Positions 39,262 to 50,579 of a stretch of DNA of 64,000 nt are shown here, piece by piece (the first letter of the stretch is position 1; each line of letters begins with the position of its first letter). The notes below the pieces were generated by a model. It was not told where the DNA came from. It did not search any database and was given only the letters and a program-made list of their open reading frames with translations. The stretch comes from Thiothrix fructosivorans. Lineage in GTDB: Bacteria; Pseudomonadota; Gammaproteobacteria; Thiotrichales; Thiotrichaceae. The stretch lies in the NCBI RefSeq assembly GCF_017349355.1, contig NZ_JAFMPM010000007.1, positions 1 to 64,000 on the forward strand, given 5' to 3'. The translations under genes were made by a program, and so were the position numbers.

Positions 39262-40424
39262 GTGTTGAACAAAAATTATTTCTCGTCGTGGAGTAACACA
39301 TATCGAGCAGTTGCCTTTTTTCTGATTGTGTTATTTAAGATAGATATTGCCTTTGCTGATGATGGCTGGGCTATGATAAACAATACTCAGGCATCTGAAG
39401 CTTTGCCCTATGCTTTGCTAAGTCAATCAGTTTATTCCGATGCAGTATCTGTTGCTGACTGGATAAGAGTAGATGTTAATGAAGGTATTGAAGCGAAGGT
39501 ATGTTTGAAAATACCTCGTAAAGCACTTGGCACTGATAGTATTTTCAAAACACCTAAAAGAAATCAAAAAATGACTTAAATGTCTCTGACACTGTATGTT
39601 CCTCTTTGAACTTATGGGGTTTTTATGCAGCTACATATAAAAAGAGAGATGAATATGTTATAGCTTTTAGGGGTACATCGCTAACATCAATAAATGATTG
39701 GATGAATAATTTACATGTCATTCCTTTGCCTACACAATATATAGCAGCGCAGGAGTATGCTCTAAAGGTTATTAAAGAACACCCAAAAAATAAAGTTACT
39801 CTAACTGGTCATTCATTAGGCGGTGGATTGGCGGCTTATGTAGCAAAAAAATTATCCATTCCAGCTTATACTTTTAATCCAGCTCCTTTATGGGGCTTAA
39901 CCAATCCAAAGCTTATCGCAGACTATAAGGGAATTAATAATTTTATTTTAATTAATAATGAAACTTTTGAAATGGATGTTGTTTCGACGACATTAGGTTT
40001 TCCTCCGACATTACTGGGAAAAGTATTTATTATACCATCAAGCATAACCGGTAAAGAAAACTTGCATAAGATAGAGAATATATATAATCGTCTTGAGTCA
40101 ATTTCTGCAACTGCTCGGACAGAAGCAGAGAAACATCTTGATAGATGTATTTCCATGTTTCAAAAAATGGATTTAAGGGGGGTTATGTATAATGGGAAAA
40201 GAAAATATGATAAAGATTATGCAATGGGGAGCAAGGTTGGTGGGGTGGAAGCTCAACAAGGAGGGTATTTCTGTCAAAAGACATCACTAGATCAAGGTGT
40301 TCTTGGTGGCTTGTGTTTTAAAGCAGAAAAAAGCTCTTATTGGCGAGGAATTTATCCACCTATAGGTGGAATTGACTGGCTTGATGTTCAAAATATCAAG
40401 TTGCCTAGTGCCTGCTATTTATGA
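39262..40424 (+). CDS. Secreted class-3-type lipase (one frame break near 39573)
   Basis: The GTG at 39262 has AGGAG eight bases upstream. An N-terminal signal peptide ends DIAFAD. The first part stops at 39579, but restoring one A in the A run near 39573 joins KTPKRNQK to NDLNVSDTVCSSLN and gives one protein of about 387 residues. The lipase core is YVIAFRGTSLTSINDWMNN followed by VTLTGHSLGGGLAAYVAKK, whose GHSLG is the nucleophile elbow; the Asp and His of the triad should follow. The gene is AT-rich relative to most of the window. It ends 10 bp before the giant gene, so the two are probably co-transcribed. Confidence 0.75.
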
Positions 40425-40434
40425 GGTATGACTT

Positions 40435-43400
40435 GTGAAAATCTCATTATTAATATTATTAATGTTGCTTTTTCCTCCTATTTTGAAGGCTGATTCATTA
40501 AATGATTTGTTTGGGAAAGGTGAGCAAAGTGAAGATTTTGATATTTTTATAGAGATTGCAAGTGCAACAGCGAAAATAAATAGCAAACTCATTACGCATA
40601 CAATAATTCTTAAAAATAATGGGGCAACTCCAAGAGCTATAAATATCAATTGTTATCTATATAAAAACAGAACCAATACGAATCCTATTAATAGCTATTA
40701 TGAATCAATTAATGTAGGCGCATATGAAAATTTTGTTTTTGAAAGATCAATAAATGCTAGCAACGAAGGCTTGCATACATTGAGCTGCATAGCAGATGAA
40801 GAAAATTCTTTTTTAGAGAAAGATAGAACCAATAATTACTCAAGTTTGGTTGAAACTATAGTCTATAGTACCACTAGTGATTTTGATGCTGATCAAATTA
40901 GCGATTACTGGGAAATTGAACATGGTCTTAATCCAGAAGACAAAACGGATGCGATGCTAGACTCTGACGGTGATGGCGTTTCAAATAAAATAGAGTTTAA
41001 CTGGGGGACTTTGCCAAATAATAAAGATTCTTATATTTCTCCACAAATTCTATATAGCAAAATTCATACTATAAGCGATAATTATTTTATTGTCGATATA
41101 GCATCAACTATCATTGGAAGTAATTTTGATGAGATGAATAAGAGGTTTTCAGTAAGTTTTGGCTTTAGTAAGGATAAGCTAGACAGAAAGAGTGATATTA
41201 TTTATGACTCATTTTTTGATAACAAGGACGTTTACCATGTTTTGATTAAAGTTTTAGTTAATGAGTCGCAATTATATTTGTACAGGCCATCTTTTATATT
41301 CGATAAAAACATTACTATTGAGGGGGAAATAAAAAAATACTTCCACCAATCTACATGTAGTTATAGTGAATGGGGGGTGGGTCATGCATTTGATGCTCAA
41401 ATTAATAAATTATGGTTTAATGAAGAAATTAGGATAGCCATTTCAAATGATTCTATCTATACATCAATAGATGGAGTTAGTTGGGAGCTTTCTTATAAGA
41501 AAAACAACGCATTGTTTATTGATATTTTTTGGGATGGCGCACAGTTTTTAGTATTAAACAACATAGATAAAAATATATATGCTAGTGTTGATGGTAAGGT
41601 TTGGCAAGTATATGACACCAATTTGTCTTTTAATCCTATTGCAATTTCTTGGAATGGCAAAGAATATATTGTCGTTGGTAACAATGGTGGAATTGCTTAT
41701 AGTAGAAACTCTCAAGATTGGGTTGATGTTGACTCAAAAACAAATAATCATTTGACAGATGTAACTTGGTATGGAGATGAAAAAATTTTCTTGGTTTCTG
41801 GAGGTAATGGTACTGTCTTAAAAAGCCAAGATGGAAAAGAATGGACTCCTGTTTTATTTCTAAATTCGAACGCCATTCTTCAACTTGAATCAAATGGAAA
41901 GAGTATTGTTGCCACTGACCATGTTTTCGGGATTTATTTTTATCAAAATGGCAAATGGAACGATACAGGTTCTAGAGCAAGTGGGTATCGCATTGCTTGG
42001 GATAATTACCATTATGTTATCCCAGGAACTCAATACACTCTTATTAGTGATGATGGTCAGCTTTGGAGGCGCGTAACTGCGATACAAAGCGATCCTTATG
42101 GTGTTCACTTTGATGGTGAATATATGTATGTAGCTGGACGGTCTGGTATTCTATACCAAAACAGGTGTGATGTTGCTGCTAATGATAGGGATGGAGATGG
42201 AGTTCCCAATGACCAAGATAGCTTCCCAGATGATAAAAATGAGTCAAAAGATAATGACAAAGATGGGTTTGGCGATAATGCTGATACTGACGACGATAAC
42301 GACGGTATGCTGGATACATGGGAGCAGCAATACAGTTTTGACCAATTAAACAGTGCAGATGCGGGGACGGATGCTGATAATGACGGGTTCACCAATAAAC
42401 AGGAACATGATGCCAACGCACACCCGCGTGATGCTAAATCTTACCCTGTAAAGGCAAAGGTAAGCACTGTTATCCCAGAAACAGCGAATGTGGGTGAAAA
42501 AATCACTGTCATCGTCACGGGTACAGACTTGCCCGATACCTTGGATATGCAGCTTGCAGATTGCGCGGGCATCCAAAAGTTAGCAGGTGCAACGGCAACA
42601 GAAGTGAAATTCACTTGTACGTTCTCCAGTGCAGGCACAAAGTCCGGCACGATTAAAGACAAAGCAGGCAGCAACTATACCCTGAAAACATTTTCACTGA
42701 ATGTAAGCGAGGTCTTGCCTGATTTGCGCCCCGTCAATTTACAGATTCCTGCATCTGTGAAAGCAGGTGCATCCATCAATGTCAGCGTAGACATAGAAAA
42801 CATTGGCGGCACTGCAACTCCAGCTTCTTCATTGGGTGTCTGGTTATCAGAAGATGATGTCTTGTCAGGTAATGAAGCATTACCACCTGTTCCGATTCCG
42901 GCGGTATTGACTAGCACCAGTGCCAACGTGTCGTTTGATGTTTATATCCCGGAACACATCACTAGCAATTATCGGCTGTTCGTTAAGGCGGATGCTGCTC
43001 AGGTCGTTACTGAATCCAATGAAGACAATAACCAGATTACTGCCAACTTAGTAATGGAAGAAAGTTGTATCGCATACAATGAGCCAGACTCGCAGTTCAC
43101 AGCAATTCCCATCGGCTTAAATACCAGTATTCAACGCTCAATTTGTCCAGCAGGTGATGTGGATTGGTTAACCTTTACGTTGCCATCACCCTCTAGTTTA
43201 AGGTTGGAAACCAGTGGTGCGAGTGGTCACGATACCTTTATGACGCTCTATGATTGGAAGTTTGACTCGAATACCGCCAAATCTGACGATGATAGCGGCG
43301 AAGGTTATTACTCCAAATTGTTATTTGATTGCACAGCACCGCTACCTGCTGGGAAATACATCGTTAAGATTAATCAATACGCTGATAATGCAAGAATTCC

Positions 43401-46400
43401 TGACTACTCGTTGCATCTGCAAGACGTAAAAGCCTGTGTTACCGACTCCGATGGCGACGGTTTCCTAGATGACAACGACGCATTCCCCAATGACCCGAAA
43501 GAGTGGCTGGATACGGATGGTGATGGTAGCGGTAACAATGCAGACTCTGACGACGACAACGACGGAATGCCTGATACGTGGGAAGAACAACACGGTTTTG
43601 ATTCTTTGAACAAAACAGATGCCGATCAAGATGCTGATAATGATGGTTTTACCAATAAGCAAGAACACGATGCAGGCACTGATCCGAAAGATGCGAAGTC
43701 TTATCCCATTACTGCAAAGGTCTATTCTGTAGAACCGTTAGTTGCGGATGTAAACGAGAATACGGTCTTTACCGTAAAAGGCATAAAGCTACCAAATACG
43801 TTGGCTTTCTGGATTGGGTATTGTGAGGGTCTGACAAAGTTGCCAAATGCTACTGAAACTCAAGTTCAGTTTAGTTGTACGCCTAGCCGCGCTGAAAAAT
43901 TACAAGGATTGGTTAAAGATAAGTCTGGTGGCTCATTGCTAATGGAGTTTTTTGTAGAGGCATCGGTACTGGATAAGGATCAGGATGGCATAAAAGATAC
44001 CTTGGATAATTGCCCAGAAATTAAAAACACTGACCAGAAGGATTTGGATCGTGACAAAATCGGTGATGTTTGTGACACAGACCGTGATGGTGACAGTGTG
44101 TCAAATGATCAGGATGCTTTCCCCGATGATAAAGCCGAGTCCAAGGATAATGACAAGGATGGCATTGGTAACAACGCAGACCCCGACGACGACAACGACG
44201 GAATGCCTGATACGTGGGAAGAACAACACGGTCTTGATCCTCTGAATTCAACAGATGCAACGCAAGATGCTGATAAGGATAGCTTCACCAACAAACAGGA
44301 ATATGACGCTGGCACTGACCCGAAAAACGCGAAATCATACCCCGTGACCGCAACCATCAGTTCTGTAACACCCAATACAGCTATTGTTGGAAAACGGCTG
44401 GAACTGGTGATTACAGGGAAAAACTTAACAGGTAGCATAGATGTTACTTTGTCAGGCTGTGACGACATGCAGATACGGACAGATGGTGTCTATCCCCAAT
44501 TGTCGCCGAAGAGCGCTCTGAAGAATGCTGTAGCTCCCCCGACTGCTCCGCCACCACCACCAGGTACGCTACCGCCATTGCCCGGTGTCGGTGATTTGGT
44601 GAACCAGTTTACTGCTAGTTGTATGCCGACAGCGGCAGGTTTGAAAACTGGCGTTATCCGCGACAAGGCAGGCAGTGATTACATTCTCAAACAGTTTGAG
44701 GTAACTGTGGCTAATGTGGACACAACACCTGAGCCATTCCCTTTCACTCATCAGACAGGCGTAGCCTTGTCGGCTCTCATTTCGTCAAATGAAATCACAG
44801 TCAGCGGTATCAATACTGCTACAGCAATTTCTGTGACTGGCGGGAAGTACAGCATCAACGGCGGGGCGTATGTCAGCACTGCCGGGACGGTTAGCAACGG
44901 CGATAAGGTAAAGGTGCAACATACGTCTTCTGCCAGCTATGCAACCAAGACAGAGACAGTCGTGACAATTGGTGGTATAGCCGAAACCTTTATATCCACT
45001 ACGAAGGTCAATAATGCGCCTACTGCCAATGCGGGCATTGACCAGACCGTGGACTCAGGTGCAAATGTCACCCTGACAGGCAGTGGGGCAGATGTGGATG
45101 GCGATGCCATTGCCCATAACTGGGTACAAACTGCTGGTACACCCACTGTTTCCCTCATGGGGGCAGCAACCAGTTCACCATCGTTCACTGCACCCCAAGT
45201 CAGCCAAGATACCAAATTTACTTTTACCCTGACGGTTAGCGACGGTAAGGGCGGTACGATGAGCGACACCGTGGATGTGACGGTCAAGGCGGCAGTGGAT
45301 ACTAAGCCTGATCTATTTACGTTCACTGACCAGATTGGCGTGGCGTTTTCCAGCATCATGACATCCAATGAAATCACGGTCAGTGGTATTAATACGGCCA
45401 CGGCAATTGCTGTGACCGGCGGAAAGTACAGCATCAACGGCGGAGCGTATGTCAGCACTGCCGGGACGGTGAGCAACGGCGACAAGGTGAAAGTGCAACA
45501 TATGTCTTCTGCCAGCTACGCAACCAAGACAGAGACAGTCGTGACGATTGGCGGTATAGCCGAAACCTTTATATCCACCACGAAAGTCAATACCCCGCCA
45601 ACGGCGCAAGGCAGTGATGAAACACTCAATGAGGATACTCCCAAAACGATCACGTTGATTGCGACAGATTCAGAAGACGACAAGTTGACTTACACCATTG
45701 TTACTCAACCTAAAAATGGTCAAGCACCGCTTATTGGCAATACCGTGACGTATAAACCGAATACCAATTTTAATGGTAAAGATAGTTTCACGTTCAAAGC
45801 TAATGATGGCAATACAGATTCTGCTGTGGCTACGGTTAATCTGCAAATTAATGCTGTTAACGATGCACCTACTGCTAATGCGGGCATTGACCAGACCGTG
45901 GACTCAGGCGCAAATGTCACCCTGACAGGCAGTGGTGCAGATGTGGATGGCGATGCCATTGCCCATAACTGGGTACAAACTGCTGGTACACCCACGGTTT
46001 CCCTCATAGGGGCAACAACCAGTTCACCATCGTTTACTGCACCCCAAGTCAGCCAAGATACCAAATTTACTTTTACCCTGACGGTTAGCGACGGTAAAGG
46101 CGGTACGATGAGCGACAGCGTGGATGTGACGGTCAAGGCAGCAGTGGATACTAAGCCTGATCTATTTACATTCACGGATCAGATTGGTGTGGCGTTTTCC
46201 AGCATCATGACATCCAATGAAATCACGGTCAGCGGTATTAATACGGTCACGGCAATTGCTGTGACCGGCGGGAAATACAGCATCAACGGCGGGGGGTATG
46301 TCAGCACTGCCGGGACGGTTAGCAACGGCGATAAGGTAAAGGTGCAACATACGTCTTCTGCCAGCTACGCAACCAAGACAGAGACAGTCGTGACGATTGG

Positions 46401-49272
46401 CGGTATAGCCGAAACCTTTATATCCACCACGAAAGTCAATACCCCGCCAACAGCAAAAGATCAGGTGTTGTCAGTGACTGACGGTAAGGCATTGGCATTT
46501 ACCTTGGAAGGCAGTGATACTGATGGTGATACTCTCACCTACAAGATTACCCAATCTGCTACCAATGGCACACTGCTAGGCTCTGGTAATCAGTTTACCT
46601 ACACACCGCAAGCCAAGTGGAGTGGCACAGAGGTAATCACGTTTACGGTCTCAGATGGCAACGCCGTTTCTGCCCCCGCAACCATCCGTATTACGGTAAC
46701 GGCAGTGGATACAACCCCTGATGCGATAGTATTCACACCAAAAACCGATGTGGATTTGTCATCCCTGATGGAATCCAATGCTGTCAAGATCAGCGGCATC
46801 AACACAAACGTGCCGATTAGCATCACTGGCGGTGAATACAGTATTGACGGGGCGGCTTATACCAGTGCTAGTGCCACCGTCAGCACTGGTGCAACGCTCA
46901 AAGTACGGCACACCAGTGCAGCCAGTCATGCCAGCAAAACCGAGACAGTCCTAACAGTTGGGGATGTCAGCGCAACCTTCACGTCGTTGACCCGTGCTGA
47001 ACAGACAAAAGCCGATTTGGTGGTGTCTGTTACAAATCAGCCCAATGTAACCCCAGATGAGTTTACGTCTCACCTTATTCGTATTACCAATCAAGGTAAT
47101 GCCACGGCGGAGGATGTCATCGTTAAGGTCATGTCTCCCGCTGATGCAAATGGTGATGGTAAATTATTGACCGAGTTTGTTGCCCGTAACGCCAGTCAAG
47201 GTACATTGGATTGTCCACTTAGCCATACCGACAGTAACAGCAAAGATTGTTTGGTTTCTCCACCGACTAAATTGGACACGTTTATGGTGGGTACTATCCC
47301 CGCAGGTCAAACCGCCACGGTCGAAGTCATTAACCGCTATTCCGGCTACACCGCAGGCAACATGCTCAACGTGAGTGCTAACGCGACCACCAGCACAGCG
47401 GAAACCGTTACCACCAACAACACCAGCGCCCAAGCCTTCACCCTACAGGCAAAACGGCTGGTGCAAGGCTGCGACTACCGCAACATGGCGAATGTTTCCC
47501 CCTACCCACAAACCGAGTCACGCATCGCCAACCACTTCCACGCCCTAACGTTTGCGAGCAAAGACACTAACCCAATCACTCTGTTCGGCTACAGCGACAC
47601 AGGCGAACAAGCCATTCTCAACGGTGACGGTTTCCAATGGAGCGGCATTCTCCAAAACGGCACATACCCCAGCAATATCTGGGCAGTTGCCAAAGCCGAC
47701 ACCGGCACACATCACGTTGGCGTATCGCTGCTCGGTGGTTTGTTCTGGTCAGACGACCGCATCACTTGGACACCCGTCACTGCTTTCCAAGGCAACGCCC
47801 TCAACGACATCGCCTACGCGAAAGGTCGTTACGTTGCCGTTGGCGCACAAGGCACCATCCTCACCAGTGTGGACGGCATCAACTGGCAGCAAGCCACCTC
47901 TGGCACGACAGCGAAACTTGCTTACGTTGATACGGGCAACAACGAGTTCGTGGTCGGTGGGCAAGGCATTATCCTCTCCAGTACCGATGGTTTGGTATGG
48001 ACAACCCGCGCCACCAACACAGGGCAAGATGCCTCGGCACTAGAACACGGCGCGGTTTGGAACGGTAGCCAATACTTGTTGTTTGACTCCGCAGGCAATA
48101 GCCATCTCATGGCTGCCAACCTCAGTAGCCTTACTACGACCGCCGCCATCAAGCCAACTGTGGACGGTGTGACAGAAGTCGCCACTGCCCGCACATGGTC
48201 AGCAATCTACTGGCAAGACAACCAGTACATCGCACTGACTACCCAAGGCTTGCTCACCTCCAGTGACGGACGTGCATGGACAACGCAACAAGCGATAGCA
48301 TACCCCTACACCTACCAACGCCTCGCCGACAAAGCCGTCATTGCCGGTGCTCACGGTAGTATCTGGGCAGCAGCCTGTGCGCCAGTTAGCGTCACGCCAC
48401 CACCAACGCTGAACTACTTCGTTGAACAAAAAGACGTGTCCCCTGCTACCTTGCTGGAGTCCAACACCCTCACCGTTAGTGGGTTAGCAGGTGCAACAAC
48501 GCTCACCATCACTGGTGGTGAGTACCGTAAAAATGGCGCGGCATACACCAAAGCCAAAGGCACGGTACAAAATGGTGATACCTTGCAAGTGCGTCACACT
48601 ACATCCAGCAAGTCCACCACTGCTGTCACAACCACGCTAAAGCTAGGGAAAGTGGCGATTGCCTTCAAAAGCACTACTCAGGTGATTGATAGTGTGCCGG
48701 ATGCCTTCAGCTTCAATAGTCAGACGGATGTGCCATCGTTGACATGGATGGAGTCGAATGTTGTCACCGTCAGCGGCGTAAATGCACCCATCGCTATTAG
48801 TATTAGCGGTGGCGAATACCGTATCAATAACGGCAGTTATACTAAAGCCAAAGGTACGGTACGTAACGGCGATACCTTGCAAGTACGTCACGCCTCATCC
48901 ACTAAATCCAAGACGACAATAACCACGACCTTGAAACTGGGTACGCAATCATTCACTTTTAAAAGCACGACGTTGGTGATCGACAGTGTACCGGATGCGC
49001 TTAGCTTCAATGCACTAACGGATGTTGCGCGTAACGCTTGGCAAGAATCTGCCAGTGTTACGGTTAGCGGCATCAATGCGCCGCTTGCGATCAGCATCAG
49101 TGGTGGTGAATACAGCATCAACAAGGGGACTTACACCAAGGCAAAAGGCATGGTGAAAGCAGGGGATACCTTGCAAGTGCGGCATTTGAGTGCTAAAAGT
49201 GCGAAAAAATCGGTCACTACCACATTAACGTTAGGCAAAAGCAAGGTGGTATTCAAAAGCACTACCCAGTGA
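40435..49272 (+). CDS. Giant secreted multidomain adhesin-like protein (2,945 residues) with shared C-terminal repeats
   Basis: The GTG at 40435 has GAGGT upstream; the signal peptide ends LKADS. Order by position: CARDB-like Ig (40.56-40.88 kb), TSP3-like segment, YCF48-type propeller (41.3-42.2 kb), TSP3, IPT-like domain, CARDB domain (42.7-43.05), pre-peptidase C-terminal domain (43.06-43.43), TSP3 and IPT-like units again to 44.7 kb. Then Ig-like repeats alternate with PKD-like (TANAGIDQTVDSGANV) and cadherin-like domains to 47.0 kb, followed by a DUF11-like domain, a second propeller (47.45-48.4) and three Ig-like repeats ending FKSTTQ. The last 850 residues parallel the end of the GH9 protein. 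No catalytic domain is recognised. Its first 1.7 kb is much more AT-rich than the rest. Confidence 0.85.
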   Translation: MKISLLILLMLLFPPILKADSLNDLFGKGEQSEDFDIFIEIASATAKINSKLITHTIILKNNGATPRAININCYLYKNRTNTNPINSYYESINVGAYENFVFERSINASNEGLHTLSCIADEENSFLEKDRTNNYSSLVETIVYSTTSDFDADQISDYWEIEHGLNPEDKTDAMLDSDGDGVSNKIEFNWGTLPNNKDSYISPQILYSKIHTISDNYFIVDIASTIIGSNFDEMNKRFSVSFGFSKDKLDRKSDIIYDSFFDNKDVYHVLIKVLVNESQLYLYRPSFIFDKNITIEGEIKKYFHQSTCSYSEWGVGHAFDAQINKLWFNEEIRIAISNDSIYTSIDGVSWELSYKKNNALFIDIFWDGAQFLVLNNIDKNIYASVDGKVWQVYDTNLSFNPIAISWNGKEYIVVGNNGGIAYSRNSQDWVDVDSKTNNHLTDVTWYGDEKIFLVSGGNGTVLKSQDGKEWTPVLFLNSNAILQLESNGKSIVATDHVFGIYFYQNGKWNDTGSRASGYRIAWDNYHYVIPGTQYTLISDDGQLWRRVTAIQSDPYGVHFDGEYMYVAGRSGILYQNRCDVAANDRDGDGVPNDQDSFPDDKNESKDNDKDGFGDNADTDDDNDGMLDTWEQQYSFDQLNSADAGTDADNDGFTNKQEHDANAHPRDAKSYPVKAKVSTVIPETANVGEKITVIVTGTDLPDTLDMQLADCAGIQKLAGATATEVKFTCTFSSAGTKSGTIKDKAGSNYTLKTFSLNVSEVLPDLRPVNLQIPASVKAGASINVSVDIENIGGTATPASSLGVWLSEDDVLSGNEALPPVPIPAVLTSTSANVSFDVYIPEHITSNYRLFVKADAAQVVTESNEDNNQITANLVMEESCIAYNEPDSQFTAIPIGLNTSIQRSICPAGDVDWLTFTLPSPSSLRLETSGASGHDTFMTLYDWKFDSNTAKSDDDSGEGYYSKLLFDCTAPLPAGKYIVKINQYADNARIPDYSLHLQDVKACVTDSDGDGFLDDNDAFPNDPKEWLDTDGDGSGNNADSDDDNDGMPDTWEEQHGFDSLNKTDADQDADNDGFTNKQEHDAGTDPKDAKSYPITAKVYSVEPLVADVNENTVFTVKGIKLPNTLAFWIGYCEGLTKLPNATETQVQFSCTPSRAEKLQGLVKDKSGGSLLMEFFVEASVLDKDQDGIKDTLDNCPEIKNTDQKDLDRDKIGDVCDTDRDGDSVSNDQDAFPDDKAESKDNDKDGIGNNADPDDDNDGMPDTWEEQHGLDPLNSTDATQDADKDSFTNKQEYDAGTDPKNAKSYPVTATISSVTPNTAIVGKRLELVITGKNLTGSIDVTLSGCDDMQIRTDGVYPQLSPKSALKNAVAPPTAPPPPPGTLPPLPGVGDLVNQFTASCMPTAAGLKTGVIRDKAGSDYILKQFEVTVANVDTTPEPFPFTHQTGVALSALISSNEITVSGINTATAISVTGGKYSINGGAYVSTAGTVSNGDKVKVQHTSSASYATKTETVVTIGGIAETFISTTKVNNAPTANAGIDQTVDSGANVTLTGSGADVDGDAIAHNWVQTAGTPTVSLMGAATSSPSFTAPQVSQDTKFTFTLTVSDGKGGTMSDTVDVTVKAAVDTKPDLFTFTDQIGVAFSSIMTSNEITVSGINTATAIAVTGGKYSINGGAYVSTAGTVSNGDKVKVQHMSSASYATKTETVVTIGGIAETFISTTKVNTPPTAQGSDETLNEDTPKTITLIATDSEDDKLTYTIVTQPKNGQAPLIGNTVTYKPNTNFNGKDSFTFKANDGNTDSAVATVNLQINAVNDAPTANAGIDQTVDSGANVTLTGSGADVDGDAIAHNWVQTAGTPTVSLIGATTSSPSFTAPQVSQDTKFTFTLTVSDGKGGTMSDSVDVTVKAAVDTKPDLFTFTDQIGVAFSSIMTSNEITVSGINTVTAIAVTGGKYSINGGGYVSTAGTVSNGDKVKVQHTSSASYATKTETVVTIGGIAETFISTTKVNTPPTAKDQVLSVTDGKALAFTLEGSDTDGDTLTYKITQSATNGTLLGSGNQFTYTPQAKWSGTEVITFTVSDGNAVSAPATIRITVTAVDTTPDAIVFTPKTDVDLSSLMESNAVKISGINTNVPISITGGEYSIDGAAYTSASATVSTGATLKVRHTSAASHASKTETVLTVGDVSATFTSLTRAEQTKADLVVSVTNQPNVTPDEFTSHLIRITNQGNATAEDVIVKVMSPADANGDGKLLTEFVARNASQGTLDCPLSHTDSNSKDCLVSPPTKLDTFMVGTIPAGQTATVEVINRYSGYTAGNMLNVSANATTSTAETVTTNNTSAQAFTLQAKRLVQGCDYRNMANVSPYPQTESRIANHFHALTFASKDTNPITLFGYSDTGEQAILNGDGFQWSGILQNGTYPSNIWAVAKADTGTHHVGVSLLGGLFWSDDRITWTPVTAFQGNALNDIAYAKGRYVAVGAQGTILTSVDGINWQQATSGTTAKLAYVDTGNNEFVVGGQGIILSSTDGLVWTTRATNTGQDASALEHGAVWNGSQYLLFDSAGNSHLMAANLSSLTTTAAIKPTVDGVTEVATARTWSAIYWQDNQYIALTTQGLLTSSDGRAWTTQQAIAYPYTYQRLADKAVIAGAHGSIWAAACAPVSVTPPPTLNYFVEQKDVSPATLLESNTLTVSGLAGATTLTITGGEYRKNGAAYTKAKGTVQNGDTLQVRHTTSSKSTTAVTTTLKLGKVAIAFKSTTQVIDSVPDAFSFNSQTDVPSLTWMESNVVTVSGVNAPIAISISGGEYRINNGSYTKAKGTVRNGDTLQVRHASSTKSKTTITTTLKLGTQSFTFKSTTLVIDSVPDALSFNALTDVARNAWQESASVTVSGINAPLAISISGGEYSINKGTYTKAKGMVKAGDTLQVRHLSAKSAKKSVTTTLTLGKSKVVFKSTTQ
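45019..45602 (+). repeat. Long direct repeat, copy 1 (584 bp)
   Basis: It encodes one PKD-like domain plus one Ig-like repeat and is nearly identical to 45868-46451, with only scattered single-base differences. The Ig-like half has a third close copy at about 44746-45008. Confidence 0.85.
45868..46451 (+). repeat. Long direct repeat, copy 2 (584 bp)
   Basis: This is the second copy of the PKD-like plus Ig-like unit of the giant gene, separated from copy 1 by a single cadherin-like domain. High identity makes this region prone to recombination and to assembly collapse. Confidence 0.85.
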
Positions 49273-49285
49273 ATCACGCGGAACG

Positions 49286-49323
49286 TCGGGGGATGCAGCC
49301 GCCAATAGTTGGCATTCCCCCGA
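49286..49323 (+). terminator. Hairpin after the giant gene
   Basis: TCGGGGG-ATGC (49286-49296) pairs with GCAT-T-CCCCCGA (49312-49323) with one bulged base and a 15-base loop, 14 bases after the stop. It is GC-rich and stable but lacks a T run. It lies 46 bp before hemB. Confidence 0.55.
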
Positions 49324-49339
49324 CAAACGGGCAAAATAA

Positions 49340-50374
<1,035 letters not shown>

Positions 50375-50509
50375 ATGCCTTATTCTGGTGCGCATTTCCC
50401 CATGCACTCCCTGAATTAGCGCATTCTAATACAGTATCGCTTTCCTCTTGCTTCCTTCACTCCTTGTGGGGGAAGGGTTGGGGAAGGGGGGAATGTGGCG
50501 TAGCCGTCT

Positions 50510-50526
50510 TTGGCACAACCTTTGCA
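50510..50526 (+). promoter_or_regulatory. Sigma-54 (RpoN) promoter of nirB-nirD-nasA
   Basis: TTGGCACAACCTTTGCA has the -24 GG and -12 GC exactly 10 bases apart and matches the consensus TGGCAC-N5-TTGCA at every conserved base. Transcription would start near 50537, leaving a leader of about 150 bases before nirB. This predicts NtrC-type activation under nitrogen limitation. No enhancer site was identified. Confidence 0.8.
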
Positions 50527-50579
50527 TAATTTCCCACAACAAGCTGCTCCACGGTCAACGGCGACCGTACCGCAGTACC

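Noticed and set aside
40877-44340. Regular short repeats in the DNA that might suggest a CRISPR array
   Set aside because: They are codons of calcium-binding TSP3-like motifs (DxDGDG) in an open frame, with no constant-length spacers.
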